9,891 nt of DNA from JAKORR01 sp964608495 (GCA_964608495.1 CAZSOQ010000200.1:1-9891); one strand, 5' to 3'. Positions 1 to 6,363 are shown, counted from the first letter of the stretch. A program made the numbers and translations. Notes: generated by a model not told the origin, from the letters alone.

Positions 1-89
1 GGCCAGAGCCACGGAGCAAGCGGATCATGGCCCAGCAGCAGAGCCGTGGCCGGCAAAGCCGGGCGCCAGGGTTGGTGGTTGGTCGCTGC

Positions 90-1226
90 TCACTGCCTGG
101 TGCTCAACTCGCCCGCCGCGGCCCTCGCTACGGCCGGGTCCGGGTCCTGGGCCGCCTGGCGCAGCAGGGCCTCGGCCTCCGGCCCACCTAGCTGTCCCAG
201 GGCCAACACCACCGTCACCCGAAGCCCCGTGTCGGGTGTGCTGAGGGCCTTGCCCAGCGCGGGTGCCGCGCTCGGGTCGCCGGTGTGTCCCAGCGCTCGC
301 GCGGCGTAATCATCCGTGGCCGGGTCCGCCAGGGCCCGCGCAAGTGGCGCCACGGCGCGCCTGTCCCGCGTCTCGCCCAGGGACCTGGTCGCCGCGCCTC
401 TCACCGCCGGGTCACCGTCCGCCAAGGCCTGCAGCAGAGCCGCGAAGATGCGCTCGTAGTCCGGGCTGGTGGGGCTCGCCCCAGGCGCGGAGTAGCGCCG
501 CCGGGCCTGCAGCCAGTCGCCGAGCGCCCAGGCCGCATCCCGCCGGACGGTGGGATCCGCACTGCCGAGCTTGTACAGCAGGGCCTGCACGTTGCCGGCG
601 AGCCGGTAGCTGCTCTTGCTATCCCACGAAGCCCGCTCGAAGCTCGGGGCCGAAGCCATCAGAGCCACCAGAGCGCACACGGCGGCCACGAGGGCCGAAA
701 GCCTCTGGCTGCGAGGATGCCAGGCCTCGTGCGAAGCCCCCAGCGGCCTGCCGGCGAGGATGCCCATCAGAGCCAGCTCAGCCATAAGTGCCGCCCCGGC
801 GATCCCGCCGTGCGACGGGGGCAGCCATGCCTGCGGCGCCAGCGTGACGACGAGCGCGCCACCGGTCAGGCCGGCCAGTCCACCGACCAGCGCCCCGGTC
901 TGCCCACTCCTCGGCTCCACGGCCAGCGCGGCCGCGGCCATCGCCAGGTAGGCTCCCAGGGTGAAGCCGGCAATCGTCCCCACGGCACCCCAGAGGATCA
1001 GCGCGATGGGGAGAAAGGCCCAGACCAGCTCGCCGGCGTCGCTTCGTTGCGCCTCGATCAAGACCGCGACGAAGCTCACGACCAGCCCGAGGACGGCCCC
1101 GGCCCCGCCGCCGACCATCGCGCCCCTGAGGAAGGCGCGGCGCGGTCCCAGCAGCGCGGAGTACGCCGCCAGGCCACCGGTCAGCAGCCAGCTCAGCAGC
1201 GCCAGTTCCGGCCACTGCACGGCCAT
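90..1226 (-). CDS. Membrane-anchored HEAT-repeat protein
   Basis: The protein is 378 aa in two halves. Residues 1-195 are hydrophobic, with about six likely membrane segments (near 7-27, 35-58, 68-100, 110-130, 141-159 and 178-192), several rich in Gly and Ala. Residues 212-376 are helical repeats of the HEAT_2 / PBS-lyase type, with recurring D-P-x-V-R-x-x-A-x-x-x-L-G units (DPTVRRDAAWALG, DPAVRGAATRSLG, and weaker copies near 305, 335 and 362). Such repeats are protein-protein scaffolds; no catalytic motif is visible. The ATG at 1226 is preceded by a strong AGGAGGAGG run about 5-8 nt upstream, which fixes the start. It is the last visible gene of the minus-strand operon, 105 bp after the lipoprotein stop. 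The real partner is unknown. The domain call is solid; the function is not assigned. Confidence 0.85.
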   Translation of the reverse strand: MAVQWPELALLSWLLTGGLAAYSALLGPRRAFLRGAMVGGGAGAVLGLVVSFVAVLIEAQRSDAGELVWAFLPIALILWGAVGTIAGFTLGAYLAMAAAALAVEPRSGQTGALVGGLAGLTGGALVVTLAPQAWLPPSHGGIAGAALMAELALMGILAGRPLGASHEAWHPRSQRLSALVAAVCALVALMASAPSFERASWDSKSSYRLAGNVQALLYKLGSADPTVRRDAAWALGDWLQARRRYSAPGASPTSPDYERIFAALLQALADGDPAVRGAATRSLGETRDRRAVAPLARALADPATDDYAARALGHTGDPSAAPALGKALSTPDTGLRVTVVLALGQLGGPEAEALLRQAAQDPDPAVARAAAGELSTRQ

Positions 1227-1301
1227 CCACTCCTCCTCCTGCGCGCTGGGCCGAAGCCCGCTTGGGCCCGTCCCTGCGGCGGCATCCTCGGCCCAGTGGG
1301 C

Positions 1302-1313
1302 CCCCGGCCGGGG
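1302..1313. repeat. GC palindrome in the lipoprotein-HEAT gap
   Basis: A perfect 12-nt palindrome, CCCCGGCCGGGG, lies between the lipoprotein stop and the HEAT-protein start. It can also fold as a GGCCCC/GGGGCC stem with a short loop. No T-tract follows on either strand, so it is not a classical intrinsic terminator. It could pause polymerase or protect an mRNA end. Its significance is uncertain in DNA this rich in GC. Confidence 0.3.
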
Positions 1314-1331
1314 CCGGTAGGAAAGGCGCGT

Positions 1332-2654
1332 CTATCGTGGCTGCAGGGAGACGGCGAAGTCGGGCTTGTCCCTCAGCCACTTGACGTGGCCGTCAACGTA
1401 GGCGGCGTTGTTGCCTCCCGAGTGGCGCGGCGGCACAGGCCAGCTCCCGCCTCGGTCAGCGGCGTTCCTCACCAAGGCGTCGGAGTCGAACAGCATCACC
1501 GTGTGCGCGCAGCTCTCGAAGCGCGAGAGCGACAGCACGTCCAGCGGCGCGTTGACGGCGTACCCGGGCCGGTCGCCGCGGACGGCAGGGCACAGGAAGA
1601 TCCCCTTGCTCTTGATGTACGGGTAGACGACATCCGACCAGCCTCGGGAGCGCGGGAGCCGCTCGTCGTAGTCCTGGGCGTACATGAGCATCCCTAGGGA
1701 CAGTTGCCTGAGGTTGCTCAGGCAAGCGGACTCCTGAGCGGTCTGGGGAGTGGCGGGGTGAGTGGCCGGCGGCGCACTCGGATGGTGCGGGGCCCGGCCG
1801 GCGGCGGGACTGAGGGCGGGCCTGGGCCCAGTGGGTCCGGGCGGTGGCGCCTCGGGCCTTGGCGGTGCAGGCGGCGCCCCCGGCAGGAAAGACGTGCCGC
1901 CACCAGTGGCGACGGCGAGGATCTCGCCCCTGTCGAGGTCCGCCCGCCAACGGCCGTCGGAGCCGCGCTCGAGGGGCACTCGGGCCTCGACCGAGCCGGT
2001 GCCGTCCAGGGAAACCACAGTCTGGGGGCCGTTCTGGGACAGCTCGATGGCCCGGGGCTCACCCACGAGCGGCGAGGCGAGCGCCAACAGCCAGGCCGGC
2101 GCCTGGCCCATGGCCCCATGGTAGCGGCCCGGCAGGGCAGCCAGCACCCCGCCCAACTCGAGGCGGAGCTGGGCCCCGTCGGAGAGGTCAACCCACCAAC
2201 GCCCTTTCTCCTGGACCACGGGCAGGGGAAAGGCCTTGGCGCCGCTGAACCGCACGGTCGCCGAGGCGGTGTCCCTGGTGATCGACACCTGGGTCACCTC
2301 GTAGCGGGTCGTCTGCGTCGCCAGAGCGCTGAGGGGTAGGGAGAGGGACGAGGGCCCTGCGTTGGCCCAGCGCTGCCACTGGCCCGCCGTGAGGGTGCGG
2401 CGCGAGGTGGGGGAGAGCAGCTCGTAGGCGGCGTCGAAGGAGCGTGCCTGGATGCGCGCGACGAAGGTCCGGGCCACGTCCGCCTCGGGGCCCGAGAGGC
2501 CGGTCGCGGGCATGATGGGGCCGCCCGTCAGGGGACCGGTCGGAGGAGGTGGCGGCTCGCCGCGCTCGCGGCAGCCGGGGACCGTGAGCGCCGCCAGGAT
2601 AGACACCAGCCCCAGGACCGGGACCCAGATGACACGAGCGCTGCCGCGTCTCAT
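1332..2654 (-). CDS. Lipoprotein with NTF2-like region and C-terminal H-X9-DG pilin-like headgroup
   Basis: 440 aa from the chosen start. Residues 1-28 are a lipoprotein signal: MRRGSARV, a hydrophobic core, then a V-P-G-C lipobox with Cys28 as the lipidated residue (the -2 Pro is atypical). A Pro-rich spacer follows. Residues 54-170 resemble NTF2-like/DUF4878 'SFDAAYELLSP' domains that end in a W-W-V-D-L strand; a second beta-rich segment (about 200-250) ends similarly in GRWRADLD. Residues 256-307 are a Pro/Ala-rich linker. Residues 308-427 match the headgroup of DUF1559/H-X9-DG pseudopilins (CLSNLRQLSLGMLMYAQDYD), with H411, nine residues, then D421-G422. The N-terminal prepilin helix is absent. 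The start at 2654 is chosen because GAGGAGG sits 7 nt upstream; an in-frame ATG at 2681 has no ribosome site. The role is unknown; it is likely outer-surface or periplasmic. Confidence 0.85.
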   Translation of the reverse strand: MRRGSARVIWVPVLGLVSILAALTVPGCRERGEPPPPPTGPLTGGPIMPATGLSGPEADVARTFVARIQARSFDAAYELLSPTSRRTLTAGQWQRWANAGPSSLSLPLSALATQTTRYEVTQVSITRDTASATVRFSGAKAFPLPVVQEKGRWWVDLSDGAQLRLELGGVLAALPGRYHGAMGQAPAWLLALASPLVGEPRAIELSQNGPQTVVSLDGTGSVEARVPLERGSDGRWRADLDRGEILAVATGGGTSFLPGAPPAPPRPEAPPPGPTGPRPALSPAAGRAPHHPSAPPATHPATPQTAQESACLSNLRQLSLGMLMYAQDYDERLPRSRGWSDVVYPYIKSKGIFLCPAVRGDRPGYAVNAPLDVLSLSRFESCAHTVMLFDSDALVRNAADRGGSWPVPPRHSGGNNAAYVDGHVKWLRDKPDFAVSLQPR

Positions 2655-2661
2655 GCGAGTC

Positions 2662-2668
2662 CCTCCTC
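2662..2668 (-). promoter_or_regulatory. Ribosome binding site of the lipoprotein gene
   Basis: GAGGAGG on the minus strand, 7 nt before the ATG at 2654. It decides this start over the in-frame ATG at 2681, nine codons upstream, which has no purine-rich site. The chosen start also puts a compact signal peptide right at the N-terminus. Confidence 0.75.
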
Positions 2669-2702
2669 GAAGACGGGCCATCGCCGGCGGCCGCGGATGG
2701 GA

Positions 2703-3071
2703 TCAGCCGCGGCCGACCAGGGTGACGCCGGCGCAGATGAGAACCACCCCGGACACCTTCTCCCAACCGAGGCCCTCGCCGAAGAAGAGATGGCCTACCG
2801 CCAGGGCAAGAACGTAGGAGAGGCTCATGAGGGGGAAGGCCTGGCTGAGCTCGAGCGTGCTGAGGACCTCGAACCACAGGACGGTGGCGAGGAGGTAGGT
2901 GCCGACGCCGGCGAGGATGTAGCCGTTGGTCGCCAGGCGCAGGAGCGCGCTGACGGCGCCGCGGCCGACCTGGAAGCGCGACTCCCCGGACCCGAGGGCG
3001 TGCTTCCACAGGGACTGGCCGGTGACGAGCAGACACACGCAGCACAGGACGAGAAGGTAAGGTCTCAGCAC
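2703..3071 (-). CDS. Small EamA/DMT-type membrane protein, ArnE-like putative lipid-sugar flippase
   Basis: 122 aa from the chosen GTG, with four predicted helices (about 3-20, 46-64, 72-93 and 100-119), the size of SMR/ArnE/ArnF proteins, which form a half-size EamA unit. Family signatures include an L-W-K in helix 1, a G-Y-I-L-A-G-V-G-T-Y-L-L-A segment, an E-L-S-Q-A-F-P-L-M-S-L-S-Y-V stretch and a final F-G-E-G-L-G-W-E-K-V-S-G helix cap, all typical of EamA repeats. Such proteins export small molecules or flip undecaprenyl-phosphate-sugars. It follows a DPM/ArnC-like GT2 and shares an apparent operon with a GT39 enzyme, which favours the flippase role by inference. An upstream TTG at 3146 would add a 25-residue basic tail overlapping the GT2 stop and lacks a ribosome site. 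A drug-exporter role cannot be excluded. Confidence 0.82.
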   Translation of the reverse strand: MLRPYLLVLCCVCLLVTGQSLWKHALGSGESRFQVGRGAVSALLRLATNGYILAGVGTYLLATVLWFEVLSTLELSQAFPLMSLSYVLALAVGHLFFGEGLGWEKVSGVVLICAGVTLVGRG

Positions 3072-3080
3072 GGGCACTTG

Positions 3081-3085
3081 CCTCC
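3081..3085 (-). promoter_or_regulatory. Ribosome binding site of the DMT gene
   Basis: GGAGG on the minus strand, 9 nt before the GTG at 3071 and only 3 nt before another in-frame GTG at 3077. The spacing favours the 3071 start. The hydrophobic first helix begins just after it, as is normal for half-size EamA proteins. Confidence 0.6.
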
Positions 3086-3129
3086 ACCGTCGGCGATCGG
3101 GCGCGCCGCGGGCCCTCGCCCCGCGGGCT

Positions 3130-3846
3130 TCATCGGCGCAAGCCAAGGGCGAGCAGGAGCGCGGGCGACGTGACGCGCCACCAGTCTGTAAGCATCCGCA
3201 TCTTCGTGTAGGGCTTGCCGGGCACCACGGGGTACTCGATGGTCACGGGCACCTCGAGAAGGCGATACCCCAGGCGCACGACCTGGAAGAGAAGGTACGG
3301 CTCCAGGCCATAGCCGTCCAGCCAATCCTGCCAGAGGTTAAGGCGCTGGTCGTCGAAGAGGGCTGTCCGGAAGGCCCGGAAGCCGTTGGACGCGTCGGTG
3401 ATCCAGCGTCGGGCCAGGCAGGAGAAGACGAAGGAGTAGCCGCGGGTTCCGAGCCGGCGCTGGAGGGGCATGTTGCCGCAGGCGCCGCCGGGCAGGTAGC
3501 GCGACCCCTTGGCCAGATCGCACTCGCCCGCGGCGACGGGCGCGACGAGCCGCTCGATCTCGGCGGCCCGCGTCTTGCCACTGCCGGACATGATGACCAC
3601 GATGTCGAAGCCGTTGTGGCGGGCAAAGTCCACGCCGGTGCGAAGGGCAGCGCCCACACCCCTGTTATGGGGGTGGCTGATGACCTCGACGCCCACGGCG
3701 CGGGCCTCGTCGGCCGTGCCGTCCGTGGAGCCGTCGTCCACAAGCAGGGCCGTGGTGACCACGTCGCGAGGGAGGTCCTCGAAGGTGCGGGCTATCTTGC
3801 CCTCCTCGTTGTAGGCCGGCGCAACGGCCAGGACACGGTCGCTCAT
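3130..3846 (-). CDS. GT2 family glycosyltransferase, DPM/ArnC-like, lacking a canonical DxD
   Basis: 238 aa with a single GT-A fold domain. The N-terminus reads V-L-A-V-A-P-A-Y-N-E-E-G-K, the nucleotide-binding strand of GT2 enzymes, followed by L-L-V-D-D-G-S-T-D-G-T (about 35-45) and N-R-G-V-G-A-A-L-R-T-G, all typical of dolichyl/polyprenyl-phosphate-sugar synthases. The later D-L-A-K-G-S-R-Y-L-P-G-G and D-A-S-N-G-F-R-A-F motifs also fit. The place where such enzymes carry M-D-x-D-G-Q reads M-S-G-S-G-K here (86-91), so both metal-binding Asp residues are missing. There is no C-terminal membrane domain; only the last 15 residues are hydrophobic. The ATG at 3846 has GAGG 5 nt upstream; an overlapping GTG at 3852 is less likely. 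It lies 40 bp after the acetyltransferase. The likely role is transfer of a sugar to a polyprenyl phosphate, or another sugar transfer with altered chemistry. Confidence 0.87.
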   Translation of the reverse strand: MSDRVLAVAPAYNEEGKIARTFEDLPRDVVTTALLVDDGSTDGTADEARAVGVEVISHPHNRGVGAALRTGVDFARHNGFDIVVIMSGSGKTRAAEIERLVAPVAAGECDLAKGSRYLPGGACGNMPLQRRLGTRGYSFVFSCLARRWITDASNGFRAFRTALFDDQRLNLWQDWLDGYGLEPYLLFQVVRLGYRLLEVPVTIEYPVVPGKPYTKMRMLTDWWRVTSPALLLALGLRR

Positions 3847-3886
3847 GAGCACCTCGCGGGCCGGCGGTGGGCCGGGCGCCCGGGCT

Positions 3887-4507
3887 TCACTCGCCCGACA
3901 AGCGGCGGTCTAGGATAGGGACGTGCTCGACGAGGATGCGAGTGGACATCCTCAGCGTGGTTCCGCAGGCGGCACAGCGTAGCTGCTCCACGTCGCCCTC
4001 GCGCCCGACGACCTCGAGCCTCTTGCCGCAGCGGCAGACGCGGGCGGTGACCCGCGCGGGGCTGCCGACCACCAGGCAGTAGGGGGGCACGTCGGTGGTG
4101 ACCACGGCGCCCGCGGCGACCATGGCGTACTCGCCGACGGTGACGCCGCAGACGACGGTGGCGTTGGCGCCGATGGACGCGCCCGTCTTGACCAGGGTCG
4201 GGAGGATCTGCCAGTCGGTGTTGAAGGCGCGGGGGAACAGGTCGTTGGTGAAGGTGGCGTTGGGGGCGACGAGGACGTCATCCTCGAGGGCGACGCCCTT
4301 GTAGATGGAGACGCCGTTCTGGACCTTGACGCGGTCGCCCATCACGACGCCCTGGTCCACGTAGACGCCCTGGCCGATGACGCAGTCGCGGCCGATGCGG
4401 GCGGTCTCCCTGACGTGGGAGAAGTGCCAGATCTTGGTGCCCGGGCCTATCTGGGCGCCCTCGTCTATGACGGCCGTCTCGTGGACGTAGAAGTCGCCGT
4501 CGCCCAT
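3887..4507 (-). CDS. WbpD/WlbB-like nucleotide-sugar N-acetyltransferase with C-terminal zinc ribbon
   Basis: 206 aa. Residues 8-155 form a left-handed beta-helix of hexapeptide repeats (I-G-x-G-T-K-I-W-H-F-S-H-V, C-V-I-G-Q-G-V-Y-V, V-Q-N-G-V-S-I-Y-K-G-V), then the signature F-T-N-D-L-F-P-R, T-L-V-K-T-G-A-S-I-G-A-N-A-T-V-V-C-G and V-V-G-S-P-A-R. This is the pattern of UDP-2-acetamido-3-amino-2,3-dideoxy-glucuronate N-acetyltransferases (WbpD/WlbB), which use acetyl-CoA on a 3-amino nucleotide sugar for O-antigen-type glycans. The C-terminus adds C158-x-C160 and C178-x2-C181, a probable zinc ribbon. ATG at 4507 with AGGGGGG about 8 nt upstream. The other Wbp pathway enzymes (oxidase, aminotransferase) are not in the window, so the exact substrate is an inference; a related QdtC/FdtC-type substrate is possible. 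Confidence 0.9.
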   Translation of the reverse strand: MGDGDFYVHETAVIDEGAQIGPGTKIWHFSHVRETARIGRDCVIGQGVYVDQGVVMGDRVKVQNGVSIYKGVALEDDVLVAPNATFTNDLFPRAFNTDWQILPTLVKTGASIGANATVVCGVTVGEYAMVAAGAVVTTDVPPYCLVVGSPARVTARVCRCGKRLEVVGREGDVEQLRCAACGTTLRMSTRILVEHVPILDRRLSGE

Positions 4508-4574
4508 CCTGGTTCCCCCCTAAGCGACGACAGCCGGGGGCCGCCGTTGCCGGGGGGATGATACCACGGGGGGT

Positions 4575-4612
4575 GCCGGCCTGAGAATCGCGGGGACGCG
4601 CGGGAAGCCATC
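4575..4612. repeat. Copy B of a 37-38 bp imperfect repeat
   Basis: This block starts directly after the GT39 stop codon and precedes the acetyltransferase gene. On the plus strand it reads GCCGGCCTGAGAATCGC, a 5-nt spacer, CGCGCGGG, three bases, then CCATC. The same blocks in the same order, with one extra T and a 3-nt spacer, occur at 9467-9503 in front of the hydrolase gene. In both places the element lies upstream of a minus-strand gene (68 and 110 bp before the start). It could be a shared regulator site or a small dispersed repeat. Confidence 0.45.
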
Positions 4613-5866
4613 TCAGGGCGCCGGCTTGGGCTGCTCGTCTGGCAGGAGCGCGAAGAGCCCGGCCGAGGCCAGCAGGGCGAGCAGAGGCAGCATGGGGACG
4701 CTAAGCCTGGCGATGGCGACGAAGAAGCCGTGAGCGAACCAGAAGACGAGAATCCAGACGCCCAGCAGGAGAGGGCCGGGGGCCCTGCGCCGCCAGGCGT
4801 CCCAACAACCCACGCAGGCCAGCAGGATGGCGGTGTAGTGCAGGGCGAAGAGGAAGGGCTCCACACCCCTGCCCTCCTCGGTCTTGTACCATAGCCTGCC
4901 CCACTTGCGCGCTACGAGGGCGAGATGGGACAGGGGCTGCTCGCGGAAGCCGCGGAGGGCCGCGCGGGTCAGGGCCCGGTTCACCCCCAGCTCGTCGCCG
5001 CGGGTGACCCCGGCGTCCAGGAGCACCTGGCGCAGGCGCTCCCAGCTCTCCTGCCGGGCCGTCTTGCCCAGCGAACCGGCGGTGGGAAGGTCGTTGCCGT
5101 GGTACAGGATGTAGCCGGTCTGGCAACTGAGGAAGACGTGGCCGGTGAGGAGGTAGTTGCGCAGGACCCAGGGGCTTAGCACGAGGGCGATGCAGACACC
5201 ATAGAGGAGCGCGCCGGCCAAGCGCCGGGCGACGGGCAGGTCGTGCCGGGCCAGGTAGAAGAGGGGGAGAAGGGGCGCCCCAAGGAGGGCGACGGCCTTG
5301 GTCAGGGCAGCCACGCCCAGGACCAGGCCGGCGATGGCGGGCGCCGCGATCCCGCGTCGGGTAAGGGCCGGCAGGGCGGCCAGGGCCGCCAGGGGTACCA
5401 GGAGGACGAGAAAGGCCTCGGTGTTGATGTAGCCGCAGATGTAGCCGAGGACGGGGTGGACGGCGACGGCTGCAGCGGCCAGGGTTGCCACCCGGAAGCG
5501 CCACAGCCGTAGCCCGATGAGGAAAGTGACGAGGCAGGCCAGGACTCCGAGGACGGCCTCGAGGATGTGGAAGGCCACGTGGACGTGGCCCAGCAGGCCG
5601 AAGGTCGCGGCGAGGCTGAGCGGCAGCACGGGAAGCACCAGGAACCGCTTGTCGTTGTAGTCGTAGCCCTGGCCCTGGACGAGCTGCAGGGCCATGCGGT
5701 CGTAGGAGGCGGCGTCGGGGTGACTGTCGAGCTGGGGCAGGGCCACGGCAAAGGCGACGCGGACGACCAGGGCTGCCGCGAGCACGGCAGCCAGCAGCGC
5801 TTTCTGGCGCCCGGTGAGGGGCGGTCTGCTCGCGTCGTCATCGGATGTGCGCGGCCTATCTATCAA
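4613..5866 (-). CDS. GT39-family (ArnT/PMT-like) integral-membrane glycosyltransferase
   Basis: 417 aa and strongly hydrophobic, with roughly ten membrane segments from residue 22 onward. The first extracytoplasmic loop holds D47-S-H-P-D51-A-A-S-Y-D and L-V-Q-G-Q-G-Y, the acidic loop that carries the catalytic Asp in GT39/ArnT enzymes. Later marks are Y-I-N-T-E-A-F (145-152), A-L-T-K (187-190), S-P-W-V-L-R-N-Y-L-L-T-G (231-242), Y-H-G-N (255-258) and A-R-L-S-V-P-M-L-P near 386-394. Family members transfer sugars from polyprenyl-phosphate donors to lipids or proteins on the outer face of the membrane. It is shorter than ArnT (about 550 aa) and lacks a large C-terminal periplasmic domain. The start is TTG at 5866, supported by AAGGAG 7 nt upstream. 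It heads the apparent six-gene operon. The acceptor is unknown. Confidence 0.87.
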   Translation of the reverse strand: MIDRPRTSDDDASRPPLTGRQKALLAAVLAAALVVRVAFAVALPQLDSHPDAASYDRMALQLVQGQGYDYNDKRFLVLPVLPLSLAATFGLLGHVHVAFHILEAVLGVLACLVTFLIGLRLWRFRVATLAAAAVAVHPVLGYICGYINTEAFLVLLVPLAALAALPALTRRGIAAPAIAGLVLGVAALTKAVALLGAPLLPLFYLARHDLPVARRLAGALLYGVCIALVLSPWVLRNYLLTGHVFLSCQTGYILYHGNDLPTAGSLGKTARQESWERLRQVLLDAGVTRGDELGVNRALTRAALRGFREQPLSHLALVARKWGRLWYKTEEGRGVEPFLFALHYTAILLACVGCWDAWRRRAPGPLLLGVWILVFWFAHGFFVAIARLSVPMLPLLALLASAGLFALLPDEQPKPAP

Positions 5867-5873
5867 CGCCTGA

Positions 5874-5879
5874 CTCCTT
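5874..5879 (-). promoter_or_regulatory. Ribosome binding site deciding the TTG start of the GT39 gene
   Basis: AAGGAG on the minus strand, 7 nt before TTG at 5866. It supports this rare start. It directly abuts the 7-bp hairpin at 5880-5897. Confidence 0.7.
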
Positions 5880-5897
5880 CCCGATCAACGGATCGGG
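5880..5897 (-). promoter_or_regulatory. Perfect hairpin abutting the GT39 Shine-Dalgarno
   Basis: CCCGATC and GATCGGG form a perfect 7-bp stem with a 4-nt loop; the 3' foot on the minus strand touches the AAGGAG ribosome site with no gap. In a transcript the hairpin would sit next to the ribosome's landing site, so it could modulate initiation or stabilise the 5' end. It could also be a protein-binding operator, since the arms form an inverted repeat. Structure seen; function inferred. Confidence 0.45.
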
Positions 5898-6091
5898 CCG
5901 TCGCAGCCGGGATCTCGAGGCGGCACGGGGGCCGGTCCGGCACGATGAGTCCCCCGCAGGGCTGCAGGGAGCCTGCTCGGCGGCGGAGGAAGTGGGACGA
6001 GTCCTCGATGGTCCGAGTGGCCGGCGCCGACGAGTCTCCCTTCCCCAGACACTCTCCGCCGTGACCCAGAGGCAGCCTCAGGCCGAGGGCC

Positions 6092-6097
6092 ATTGTA
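6092..6097 (-). promoter_or_regulatory. Candidate -10 box for the glycan operon
   Basis: TACAAT on the minus strand matches TATAAT in five of six bases, about 225 nt before the GT39 TTG. No good -35 is visible 16-18 nt upstream (only GTGCAG), so this is a weak call. If it is right, the operon has a leader of roughly 220 nt ending in the 5880-5897 hairpin. Confidence 0.25.
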
Positions 6098-6241
6098 CCA
6101 TCGCGCGGGCGCGCGCTGCACGGGAGAGAGCAAGGCGGGCGTGTGCCGTTGCGCAAGGACGGACCTGCCACGGGGACAGGCGGGTAACGCGGATACCCCG
6201 ACCGCCAGGGGGTACCCGTAGGGCAGGGCGGCGGCCGTTCC

Positions 6242-6326
6242 GTAGGAGCCAGCTATTGCTGGCGACACGGCGAGCTTGCTCCGCAACCTCACGCCACTGC
6301 GGGTCGCCGGCACGGCCGGCTCCTAC
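6242..6326. repeat. Inverted pair of REP-like palindromes (BIME-like unit)
   Basis: Two similar units face each other. The plus-strand unit (6242-6266) starts GTAGGAGCC and folds as GCCAGC-TATT-GCTGGC followed by GAC. The minus-strand unit (6326-6303) starts with the same GTAGGAGCC and folds as GCCGGC-CGT-GCCGGC followed by GAC. The differing stem bases compensate each other (A-T pair versus G-C pair), which argues that the hairpin is under selection. Between them lies a third short stem, GAGC-TT-GCTC (6272-6281). The GTAG head followed by an imperfect palindrome is the layout of REP elements moved by RAYT (TnpA-REP) transposases in other bacteria. No RAYT gene is in the window. Confidence 0.65.
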
Positions 6327-6363
6327 ACCAGGGCCACGCGGGTCCGCCCTTCGAGAGCCTTGG

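Noticed and set aside
1..50. Inverted repeat GCCACGG/CCGTGGC (8-14, 44-50) and a minus-strand ATG at 28 that could start another gene
   Set aside because: The stem is 7 bp with a 29-nt loop and no T-tract. The possible gene has only nine codons in the window and no ribosome site, so neither can be supported.
285..1697. Plus-strand 470-codon open frame
   Set aside because: It is antisense to the HEAT and lipoprotein genes, with Arg/Gly/Pro-rich low-complexity translation and no family motif. Long antisense frames are expected at this GC content.
5885..6313. Minus-strand small open frames in the non-coding region
   Set aside because: They have Arg/Pro/Ser-rich translations, overlap each other in different frames and cross the REP hairpins. 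No supported start or family.
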